From NCBI GenBank assembly GCA_026874595.1, contig CM049310.1:47193058-47257057 (forward strand): DNA of 64,000 nt, in the 5' to 3' direction. Positions 61,401-64,000 of this stretch are shown here, piece after piece. The DNA comes from Sipunculus nudus. Taxonomy: Eukaryota; Annelida; Sipuncula; Golfingiida; Sipunculidae. Within the stretch, counting starts at the first letter, position 1. The number at the start of each line of letters is the position of its first letter. The notes beneath the pieces are model-generated. The model had not been told where the DNA came from and did no database searches. It saw nothing but the letters and a program-made list of their open reading frames with translations. A program made the position numbers and the translations under genes.

Positions 61401-63950
61401 GCCGGCAATCACAGGTTTAGATCATAAACAAGCAAATTCTTGGAATTTATGTCCCGCTTCAGCCTCTTATTGTCCCCTGCTTGCCTTCTCTAATATGTTT
61501 TAGTTTTTATTGTCCCCTGAAGATTTCTCCACATGTCATATGTTTGGTTGTGAATTGGGAACAAAAGGGGAATTTTTTGTTTGTTTTGGAGCTGGTGATA
61601 ATAAATTTTCAGACAGACACTCCAGACATACCAACTGAGGTATGCATGAGAGCAATCACTGACCCAAATTTGAATGAAATTGGGTATTTAGGAAAGTTAT
61701 CACACAGAAACGAAAACCTGACAGACTGATAGACATACAGACAGATGGACAGACAAACCCAAATCAATGTCCCCCTTTCCGCGAAAGCCGGGGACAACAA
61801 TGATGTCATAGCATGTCATACGGAATATAACAATATATCTTGTATTCCTCTAAAGCCCCTCAAATGTGTCACCTTCTTTTGGCAGAATATATTTTTAGTA
61901 ATTCAACTGGTTGGGGTACCAAACTTGACATTCTTAAAGTCTGATGACAAGAATGTATGTCAAAATGGTCAGTTTGTGGGTACTGGATATACTGTTGTCA
62001 CTTAAGCTGGCTATTCCCATTACTGACTTCATTTAAATTTGGCAACACATTCATGAAAGTGGATCACAATAAATGTAGGAAGTGGCTAAACAGCCGACAG
62101 GGAATAATGACCTTGCCAGCAGTCTAGCCCATTGGCTGAACTGTTGGCAAATGAATGTAACATAGTATGCTCTATATATCAGTGTGATAATCCATACTTT
62201 CCATTATTATTTTGACAATGAGCTGACAATATAAAGCTGACTTACCAAATATGATATTTTAATTGTCTTTTTGTAAGAAATGCCATTTGGTGTGGATATT
62301 TCTTGCATCATCTCACAACACAATAGCTAGACTCAACAGCTTTAATAGAATGTGGTGTAAGATTGTTTGTTTATACCTTTGATCAAGTAATTAGCTGATC
62401 CCTTGGCCATTTATTTGACATATCCTGAGTTGTTCGTTTTCACACATTAATTATTTGTTTGCTCATAAGCGCACTAGTGTAAATATCACAAATGTGCACT
62501 TTTAGAACCTACTCATTAGTAATCAACATACTTATTACATGTAGACCAGCAAAATAGTTTATTTGGTTATTCAGCACTATAATGCCAGCTCATTGTCCAA
62601 ATCATAATGGAAAGTACGGAGTATAACACTGAAATAGAGCATACATTGATTTGCCGGCAGTTTAGCCAGTGGGCTAGCCCATAAGAATGAACTCCTCAAT
62701 TGCTTTTTTTCAGTGACTGACGCATTGTGGAGTCCATAGATTGCACCTGCAGTTAACTGTGATTATAACACTCCATACACAACTGTGAGATTTAACATAT
62801 ACCCATTGATTAATGTTCATTACATATATGTGTATTGTATCTTTGACCACTAGAAAACATTACTGTTCTCTTCTCAGCCCTATTTTGCACCAAGGAAGTT
62901 AAAATATGAACATAATAGTACACAGGCCTAAAGCCTCATACAGGACTGCCACCAAATGCAAGATGTCTACCGGGGCTGTTAATGTTTCAATTCTCTCTGG
63001 ACAAATACTATCAGTTGTTGATGTTACAGGTGCTTCATGCTTTCCAGAATGGTTATTTTTTATTACAGGCCTTTTGAAATACAACATTATGTGAACATTG
63101 GTTTGCTAAAACCATAGGAAATATTTTTATTTAATTTTCTTTCTAAGAGTAACAGATCGTATCGTGCTATAACCCCAGTTAGCCCTTTGGTGGGCCAGCG
63201 ACGCATCAGAAACCTGAAACCTGTTGCGTCGACGTCGGCGGCTACCAGTGGGCTAGACAGCCGGCAAGGTCAATTTCCCCAGCAAGCTGTTTAGCCTAAG
63301 GCAGGCTATGGACTGAACTGCCGGCACCCTGCCGGCTGTTTTGCCTATCCCATAAATGTACCATAATGTATCAACATGTTTTTATAAATATAAATACAAT
63401 CAAACATTCCCTGAATAACAGAACATTTTTCTTTCTTCTCAGTCACTTATAACTTAGTCATGTTTATAAACCCATCATGATCTCTATTTGAATATAAATA
63501 ATAAAAGTCCTTATTTAACATCAACCCAGAGATTAATGTACAGTTGATGGTTTTCTCTCTGTGGAAGCTGTAAATACAATTGTTTTTATACTTTATATAC
63601 CATCACATCTGGCCATCTTTAATCATAAATCACAGTCATTGTTCAGGCTTGAGGTAAATTAAGCCAAGCTTAGTTCATGTCACGGTCACTAAGTAATCAC
63701 TGCACGTAAAACCTTTCAAGATCTCCTTTGCTCCGTAATCCCGCATACTTTAAGCGATAACTATTAAGTAGCGAGCACTCATTATACCCCTGTGTTTGGT
63801 CAGATCTGGGCAACAGGGGTATTTAATGGGTGATGCATGGACCTGTCAAATCTTGTTCAAATCGTCCGCTCGAGCTTCAAATTATCTGTCAACATCAATA
63901 TATGAAAAATAAATACCTTGATCCTTTAGGAATTCAGTCTCGTCCTCCAT
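34340..63950 (-). CDS. SCLT1: SCLT1 (sodium channel and clathrin linker 1), complete 23-exon gene
   Basis: Spliced from 63950 down to the TGA at 34342-34340, the 23 exons total 2,148 nt and give a 715-residue protein (human 688, as I recall). It is coiled-coil almost throughout. Landmarks shared with human SCLT1 include the N-terminus (EFL..Q.QRLN...YQM), SPLLIEYD, MEMWQAS.QEVDRL, REKQKEEE...RTRKE, LMEEIHALEM, REKRAVESELEK, a WKEE motif followed by NDLRSEISQQK, and a C-terminal AENRAA. In vertebrates SCLT1 is a distal appendage protein of the mother centriole needed for docking and ciliogenesis, and was first described as linking a sodium channel to clathrin. Every junction uses GT/AG and every phase closes without a stop, so the model is probably close to full. 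The 5' end lies 50 bp from the window edge. Confidence 0.95.
34815..35205. repeat. Dispersed repeat, copy A
   Basis: Nearly the same sequence occurs at 61427-61797: both run from ACAAGCAAATTC..AGAATTTATGTCCC through GAGCTGGTGATAATAAATTT and GCATGAGAGCAATCACTGAC to a GACAGACAG tail and AAATCAATGTCCCC. The GACAGACAG tail suggests a SINE- or MITE-like family. The frames in it are not genes. Confidence 0.85.
35282..35367 (-). CDS. SCLT1: SCLT1 exon 22
   Basis: Residues 654-681, ATRQLARSQLQRHLEMNIYD then SNKQSLRS, 86 bp, acceptor TGTTTGTAG, donor GCAG/GTTGGT. No human counterpart that I can align; this is part of a longer C-terminus. Confidence 0.85.
35916..36011 (-). CDS. SCLT1: SCLT1 exon 21
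   Basis: Residues 622-653, TEQMLMEYSRNIKRLEGRVR then DAENRAAAVTQQ, 96 bp. It matches the human RLQRRLSQAEERAASASQQ segment. Confidence 0.95.
35917..36891. other. SCLT1 intron 20 (from 36012) with a GGTGGCGCCACC-family copy
   Basis: From 36505 the sequence GGTGGCGCCACCAGTCTCTT, then a stretch ending near 36580, matches the dispersed family at 39895, 48545 and 58317. The rest is AT-rich without coding signal. The first bases of this interval are exon 21. Confidence 0.6.
36892..37030 (-). CDS. SCLT1: SCLT1 exon 20
   Basis: Residues 575-621, KWKEECQSISLKFERKVNDL then RSEISQQKKRNNELNNLL, 139 bp. The WKEE and LRSEISQQK motifs first identified this gene as SCLT1 (human RWKEE...NNLKSELSRQK). Confidence 0.97.
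37031..38051. other. SCLT1 intron 19
   Basis: AT-rich. The right part is a GACATTTT-type tandem array reaching almost to the exon 19 donor. No other exon. Confidence 0.7.
37850..38035. repeat. Imperfect ~20-bp tandem array of (A)TGACATTTTGTCC
   Basis: Repeats such as GACATTTTGATTTTGGACATT, CCCATGACATTTTCTTGGGA and CCCATGACATTTTTATCC. The core GACATTTTGTC is near-palindromic. It ends about 16 bases from the minus-strand donor of exon 19. A related array occurs at 41095-41420. Confidence 0.8.
38052..38188 (-). CDS. SCLT1: SCLT1 exon 19
   Basis: Residues 530-574, including KDREFEVKIQTQEDSHRHAQ then SELRQLLASQQRMSA, 137 bp, donor AA/GTAAGA. It aligns with human 'KERGFEVQLREMEDSNRNSI..LRHLLATQQK'. 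Confidence 0.96.
38189..39449. other. SCLT1 intron 18 with AAT-rich simple sequence
   Basis: Contains an (AAT/ATT)n stretch at 39103-39265 that can fold back on itself. No coding exon other than the flanking ones. Confidence 0.65.
39103..39265. repeat. (AAT)n/(ATT)n simple repeat
   Basis: Runs of ATT and AAT in alternating orientation (ATTATTATTATT and AATAATAATAATG), giving several inverted pairs. Confidence 0.9.
39450..39642 (-). CDS. SCLT1: SCLT1 exon 18
   Basis: Residues 465-529, the longest exon (193 bp): EHKKDKQHLETEIQSMKDSI to RDAANRKLNKE. Acceptor TACTGTTACAG, donor GAG/GTATTT. Continuous heptad pattern. Confidence 0.95.
39895..40250. repeat. GGTGGCGCCACC-family repeat, three tandem units of ~125 bp
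   Basis: The units start near 39903, 40024 and 40150, each with GGTGgCGtCA(c)cAGTCTTGT, AAGCTATCCAAGATGTAT-like and CAAATCACTCCTGAGAAATA-like blocks. The family recurs at 36505, 40838, 48545-49035, 58317 and 58640. Confidence 0.8.
41095..41420. repeat. Imperfect tandem array of GGACATAATGTCC-like units
   Basis: About 15 units of 20-25 bp, such as ACAGGACATAATATCCCCTG, ACAGGACATCATGTCCCC and ATGGACAAAATGCAATTAG. The core is palindromic and related to the complement of the array at 37850. Confidence 0.85.
41535..41719. mobile_element. Palindromic MITE (~185 bp)
   Basis: The two halves are inverted copies. ACAGGCCCTTGAAATCACTG at the left is mirrored at the right end, and AGCCTTATACTACCCATAGT is mirrored by ACTATGGGTAGTATAAGGCT in the middle. 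The flanks are GCTTAATT (41527-41534) and GCTTAATC (41720-41727), an 8-bp target duplication with one mismatch, which fits a hAT-type MITE. Confidence 0.82.
41997..42145 (-). CDS. SCLT1: SCLT1 exon 17
   Basis: Residues 416-464, beginning IYQEGMTKGSQESSSYDDLN and ending LRRSEA, 149 bp, donor GA/GTATGT. The human counterpart starts IYREG and ends at a similar LTRAEN position. Confidence 0.95.
42146..42843. other. SCLT1 intron 16, nothing recognised
   Basis: AT-rich unique-looking sequence between exons 17 and 16. Confidence 0.7.
42844..42918 (-). CDS. SCLT1: SCLT1 exon 16
   Basis: Residues 391-415, DNSEKQAQLERILREKRAVE then SELEK, 75 bp. Highly similar to human EKQGQIERVIKEKKAVEEELEK. Confidence 0.96.
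42919..44823. other. SCLT1 intron 15
   Basis: AT-rich sequence with one dispersed GGATCC/poly-G element (44246-44491) and short open frames without family resemblance. Confidence 0.7.
44246..44491. mobile_element. GGATCC/poly-G element with 10-bp flanking duplication
   Basis: CAGGCGCGGATCCAG followed by a G run at the left and CTGGATCTGCACCTG at the right form inverted ends (44257-44488). TGATAGCTGT occurs just outside on both sides (44236-44245 and 44492-44501), a likely target duplication. The interior has a duplicated block (CTCTAAACCAACAACCTT.TT and CTCTTAACCAACAACCTTTT). Confidence 0.6.
44824..44895 (-). CDS. SCLT1: SCLT1 exon 15
   Basis: Residues 367-390, VDAVKVQCNENLTKLMEEIH then ALEM, 72 bp. 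The QCN...L..E..ALQM pattern is shared with human. Confidence 0.95.
44896..45411. other. SCLT1 intron 14
   Basis: AT-rich. A partial duplicate of the exon 15 edge is visible: 'cttgactctcacagcttccatctggaatacacaaat' next to the exon's 'cttcacagcatccacctgtaatacaaaaat'. This suggests a small local duplication of the acceptor region. Confidence 0.55.
45412..45510 (-). CDS. SCLT1: SCLT1 exon 14
   Basis: Residues 334-366, ALMREKQKEEEVVRLQTAIS followed by EILDEAGARTRKE, 99 bp. This is one of the best conserved segments (ALLEEKQKEED...RTKKE in human). Confidence 0.96.
45511..46262. other. SCLT1 intron 13, nothing recognised
   Basis: AT-rich with no repeat or exon that I recognise. Confidence 0.7.
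46263..46353 (-). CDS. SCLT1: SCLT1 exon 13
   Basis: Residues 303-333, including YESVMQVRDSVQMVE then NAVMERDQ, 91 bp. It aligns with the human 'YEAIVRARNSMQLLEEA' stretch. Confidence 0.93.
46354..46715. other. SCLT1 intron 12, nothing recognised
   Basis: Short AT-rich intron. Confidence 0.7.
46716..46802 (-). CDS. SCLT1: SCLT1 exon 12
   Basis: Residues 274-302, RLTATKNELAEAVREKNQLE then KDLTKAQSR, 87 bp, donor GAAG/GTGAGT. Coiled coil. Confidence 0.92.
46999..47090 (-). CDS. SCLT1: SCLT1 exon 11
   Basis: Residues 244-273, EQERSVLAGRDESKEGKLER then LKDQLQEVES, 92 bp. The split codon is completed as R by exon 12. Confidence 0.92.
47091..47458. other. SCLT1 intron 10, nothing recognised
   Basis: Short AT-rich intron between exons 11 and 10. 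Confidence 0.7.
47459..47620 (-). CDS. SCLT1: SCLT1 exon 10
   Basis: Residues 190-243, starting VKGQYSKTVNDMTAEMDKLR and ending LRNELVHK, 162 bp, acceptor TGGTTGCAG, donor AAA/GTATGT. Coiled coil; the KTV...L...LR pattern follows human SCLT1. Confidence 0.93.
47765..48078 (+). mobile_element. tRNA-derived SINE with intact 14-bp target duplications
   Basis: Flanked on both sides by the perfect direct repeat TCAGTATCATCAGG (47751-47764 and 48079-48092). The head has a tRNA-like A box (CAGCTGAGCGGTAAAACGCT) and a B-box-like CCGGGCTCCATCC; the middle has TTCTCTCCGGGTTCTCCAGC, like the central domain of SINEs known from molluscs and other invertebrates; the tail is a short TTAGTCAGTCAG repeat. 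Perfect target duplications point to a fairly recent insertion into SCLT1 intron 9. Confidence 0.88.
48545..49150. repeat. GGTGGCGCCACC-family repeat, four alternating units
   Basis: Palindrome-like starts at 48555 (GGTGGTGCCACC), 48703 (GGTGGCGCCACCAG), 48832 (GGTGGTGCCACC) and 48980 (GGTGGCACCACC). Units 1 and 3, and 2 and 4, are most alike (AAATC.AGAAAGCTATC and TGATTTTATCCCA.GGCA), so it is a ~277-bp dimer in two tandem copies. Confidence 0.85.
49151..49900. other. GC-richer, CCAAT-containing segment in SCLT1 intron 9
   Basis: Unlike the flanking AT-rich intron, this block has CpGs and two AGCCAATCAGATT motifs (about 49562 and 49611). Related fragments, GTCAGGTTTGGCCACC near 49249 and GTTGCCAAACCTGAAAAC near 49653, lie inverted to each other. 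It may be an inserted element or an internal promoter-like patch. The plus-strand frames are not recognised. Confidence 0.4.
49975..50004 (-). CDS. SCLT1: SCLT1 microexon 9 (30 nt)
   Basis: Residues 180-189, KSSSDALVMD, between a strong acceptor (TTCCTGTTCAG) and a consensus donor (GAT/GTAAGT). It is phase 0 on both sides, so it could be skipped without a frame change. With it, the junction reads LVMD-VKGQYSKTV, which aligns with the human NMEVTNQQFLKTV position. Confidence 0.7.
50127..50177 (-). CDS. SCLT1: SCLT1 exon 8
   Basis: Residues 163-179, EQQFSPRLQALEAQASQ, 51 bp, phase 0 on both sides; acceptor TTGATTGACAG, donor CAG/GTCAGT. Confidence 0.85.
50178..50676. other. SCLT1 intron 7, nothing recognised
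   Basis: AT-rich unique-looking sequence. Confidence 0.7.
50677..50748 (-). CDS. SCLT1: SCLT1 exon 7
   Basis: Residues 139-162, EKESAMEMWQASTQEVDRLE then EQLR, 72 bp, phase 0 on both sides. The ELWQ..SQELDRL motif of human SCLT1 is clear. Confidence 0.93.
50749..51210. other. SCLT1 intron 6, nothing recognised
   Basis: AT-rich unique-looking sequence; the minus-strand frame at 50881-51111 is not recognised. Confidence 0.65.
51211..51343 (-). CDS. SCLT1: SCLT1 exon 6
   Basis: Residues 94-138, from RLTRELKENV through an acidic spacer (SESDITYAGED) to LHNLQRQLQMALQ, 133 bp. The order helix, acidic spacer, LQ.QLQ.A matches human SCLT1. Confidence 0.93.
51344..51918. other. SCLT1 intron 5 with exon-like fragment
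   Basis: At 51553-51604 the minus strand reads EYNAELTEKYQTCILQECP after an AG, but it then meets a stop with no donor and cannot join the phase of exon 5. Otherwise featureless. Confidence 0.55.
51919..51974 (-). CDS. SCLT1: SCLT1 exon 5
   Basis: Residues 76-93, GEVHELRSQVDKLVAENQ, 56 bp, donor GAG/GTAAGT. The split arginine is shared with exon 6. Coiled coil. Confidence 0.9.
51975..52339. other. SCLT1 intron 4, nothing recognised
   Basis: Short AT-rich intron. Confidence 0.7.
52340..52412 (-). CDS. SCLT1: SCLT1 exon 4
   Basis: Residues 51-75, SMLSPLLIEYDATITSLKDD then LGKQR, 73 bp. SPLLIEYD matches the conserved 'APLVTEYD' position of human SCLT1. Confidence 0.9.
52413..52795. other. SCLT1 intron 3, nothing recognised
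   Basis: Short AT-rich intron. Confidence 0.7.
52796..52845 (-). CDS. SCLT1: SCLT1 exon 3
   Basis: Residues 35-50, SPLSEEGPAAPWLTDK, 50 bp, acceptor CACCCTACAG, donor AAAG/GTTGGC. Low conservation; support comes mainly from exact phase joining with its neighbours and good splice sites. Confidence 0.8.
53100..53170 (+). repeat. Degenerate tRNA-like fragment
   Basis: ATAGCTGAGTGGTTAAGACT resembles the D-arm/A box of tRNA-Ser or tRNA-Leu and GCTTCAATCCC a weak B box. The anticodon region is A-rich and acceptor stems do not pair, so this is a tRNA pseudogene or SINE relic rather than a working tRNA. Confidence 0.35.
53280..53990. other. GC-richer segment with several CCAAT boxes in SCLT1 intron 2
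   Basis: Contains CpGs, AGCCAATCAGAT (about 53429), GATTGGCTCC (about 53810) and CTGATTGGAC (about 53862). It stands out from the AT-rich intron as the 49151-49900 block does. It could be promoter-like or an inserted element; no coding frame is recognised. Confidence 0.4.
54148..54215 (-). CDS. SCLT1: SCLT1 exon 2
   Basis: Residues 12-34, VQRLNAALAEYQMKYPLLGQ then KKE. Acceptor TTTGTTTCCAG, donor GAG/GTGAAC, 68 bp, ends in phase 0. It is separated from exon 1 by a 9.7-kb transposon-filled intron. Confidence 0.9.
54216..54577. other. SCLT1 intron 1, edge next to exon 2
   Basis: AT-rich sequence between exon 2 and the long-TIR element. The minus-strand frame 54322-54546 ends at the element's edge and resembles no known protein. 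Confidence 0.6.
54578..57686. mobile_element. 3.1-kb long-terminal-inverted-repeat element
   Basis: It begins GTTACGTTCCTTATTGTTAT and ends with the complement of GTTACGTTCCCTGTAGTAAT. The inverted arms continue to TGAATACTGTTGAACAA, so the left arm is 54578-54773 and the right arm 57451-57686 with a ~40-bp extra segment. The flanks ATAGGCCA (54570-54577) and ATAGGTCA (57687-57694) form an 8-bp target duplication with one mismatch. The arms are packed with palindromic TTATTACAATAGGGGTTA-like motifs. No transposase-length frame, so it is non-autonomous. The superfamily is unclear: 8 bp fits hAT, P or Merlin, while long arms are more usual for Mutator-like or foldback elements. Confidence 0.85.
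55200..56040. repeat. ~250-bp tandem repeats inside the long-TIR element
   Basis: Four copies of GGCAACATTATTACAAAAGT, then GGTTGGGTCCGAGTAACCCC, then ATTGTAATAAAG near 55216, 55463, 55708 and 55965. Each also carries the ACCCCTA.TGTAATAA motif of the element's arms, so the array seems built from arm-like sequence. A further diverged copy is near 57120-57200. Confidence 0.88.
57700..58900. repeat. ~155-bp tandem repeats (TATGGGTAACAGAGACCTAA family)
   Basis: Units contain ATGGGTAACAGAGACCTAAT, TTCAGGTTTCCATGGACCTC, AGTTAGAAGATTCTAGGTCC and ATTTGTGCCCTG. Copies begin near 57690, 57848, 58002, 58147, 58477 and 58783. The last units are stretched to ~310 bp by GGTGGCGCCACC-family insertions at 58323 and 58642. 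Confidence 0.85.
58901..59691. other. SCLT1 intron 1, unique stretch
   Basis: AT-rich, nothing recognised. Confidence 0.6.
59692..61247. mobile_element. hAT-like non-autonomous DNA transposon
   Basis: Ends are CAGGGTTGGCAAGTTTTAGG at the left and, reversed, CAGGGTTGGGTTTTAGGCTG at the right. The flanks are the perfect 8-bp duplication GTCACATT (59684-59691 and 61248-61255). CAGGG ends with an 8-bp duplication are diagnostic for hAT. Subterminal AAACAGGTTTT and TTTAGGCAG motifs repeat near both ends. Its 1,556 bp hold no transposase frame. Perfect target duplications suggest a relatively young insertion in SCLT1 intron 1. Confidence 0.92.
61427..61797. repeat. Dispersed repeat, copy B
   Basis: Partner of 34815-35205, sharing TTTGTTTGTTTTGGAGCTGG, GATAATAAATTTT.AGACAGA, GCATGAGAGCAATCACTGAC and the ending AAATCAATGTCCCC. 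Just before it, TGGCTCTGATGGTAGAGCAC resembles a tRNA A-box region, hinting at a SINE head, though copy A lacks it. Confidence 0.82.
62119..62680. mobile_element. Foldback element with ~125-bp inverted arms
   Basis: Left arm 62119-62252 and right arm 62561-62680 are inverted copies sharing TCTAGCCCATTGGCTGAACT, GTATGCTCTAT, TACTTTCCATTAT and GACAATGAGCTG. The spacer is ~310 bp. A third related block lies at about 63185-63345 in inverted orientation, so the full element may run to about 63345. No transposase frame. Confidence 0.72.
62681..63184. other. SCLT1 intron 1, nothing recognised
   Basis: AT-rich between the foldback arms and the GCCGGC-rich block. The mirror-image 62-codon frames at 62899-63094 are not considered genes. 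Confidence 0.55.
63185..63345. repeat. GCCGGC-rich block related to the foldback element
   Basis: Contains GTGGGCTAGACAGCCGGCAA, GGTCAATTTCCCCAGCAAGC, TGAACTGCCGGCACCCTGCC and GGCTGTTTTGCC. Reversed, it matches GGCTAAACAGCCGACAGGGA and TGACCTTGCCAGCAGTCTAG at 62083-62125. Confidence 0.65.
63346..63916. other. SCLT1 intron 1, edge next to exon 1
   Basis: AT-rich, no repeat or exon recognised. Confidence 0.6.
63917..63950 (-). CDS. SCLT1: SCLT1 exon 1 (start)
   Basis: ATG at 63950-63948 encodes MEDETEFLKDQ, then donor CAAG/GTATTT. It resembles the human start (acidic residues, then a DFL..Q-like motif). The split codon makes Val with exon 2. 5'UTR and promoter lie at or beyond 63951. Confidence 0.85.
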
Positions 63951-64000
63951 TTTGTGATATTATTACAGTTAATTCGTCTAAATATAGTTTGTGGCACACA
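63951..64000 (-). promoter_or_regulatory. SCLT1: SCLT1 5'UTR/promoter-proximal sequence (partial)
   Basis: Only 50 bases upstream of the start codon are present. Transcription start cannot be placed. Confidence 0.4.

Noticed and set aside
61375-61425. tRNA gene candidate (GGCTCTGATGGTAGAGCACAG)
   Set aside because: The A-box resemblance is good, but there is no proper B box (AGGTTTAGATC) and the stems do not pair; at most a SINE head.
1-64000. CRISPR arrays, bacterial operons, integrated viral genes, rRNA genes
   Set aside because: None seen; spliced exons and transposon types show eukaryotic nuclear DNA, and I recognised no viral or reverse-transcriptase coding sequence.

Overview
The window is animal nuclear DNA: AT-rich, with small coding exons behind canonical GT/AG splice sites, kilobase introns and many transposon remnants. 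The best guess is a lophotrochozoan, probably a marine mollusc. The grounds are a SINE with a 'tctccgggttctccag'-type core of the kind known from mollusc SINEs, many palindromic non-autonomous elements, and moderate similarity of both genes to vertebrate orthologues. The species cannot be named from the sequence.

Two genes are supported, both on the minus strand. (1) Positions 925-14540 hold the 5' part of an SLC22-family (organic cation/carnitine transporter-like) gene: a 5'UTR/start exon and three further coding exons (219 codons), running off the left edge. (2) Positions 34340-63950 hold an apparently complete SCLT1 gene (sodium channel and clathrin linker 1, a distal-appendage/ciliogenesis coiled-coil protein). 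I traced 23 coding exons whose phases all close into one 715-codon frame from ATG to TGA, including a 30-nt microexon. Exon identity rests on remembered similarity to human SCLT1 and SLC22 proteins plus splice-site logic, not on a database search.

Layout. 1-14.5 kb: SLC22 exons and introns; the last intron before the left-most exon carries a 49-bp tandem array made of copies of that exon's own splice acceptor and start. 14.5-34 kb: no recognisable coding exon; a ~40-bp minisatellite (18.2-19.6 kb), a pogo/Tigger-like element (20.48-21.57 kb), microsatellites, a CpG-richer stretch near 25.5-26.1 kb that may hold the SLC22 promoter, a ~62-bp minisatellite (31 kb), and a ~142-bp array with nuclear-receptor-like DR1 motifs (31.8-32.9 kb). 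34-64 kb: SCLT1, with introns full of repeats: a palindromic MITE, an intact SINE with 14-bp target duplications, a GGTGGCGCCACC-type dispersed family, and in the 9.7-kb first intron a 3.1-kb long-terminal-inverted-repeat element, a hAT-like element and a foldback element.

The two genes are not known to act together; one is a plasma-membrane transporter and the other a centriole/cilium scaffold. Most of the novelty here lies in the repeat structures rather than in the genes.
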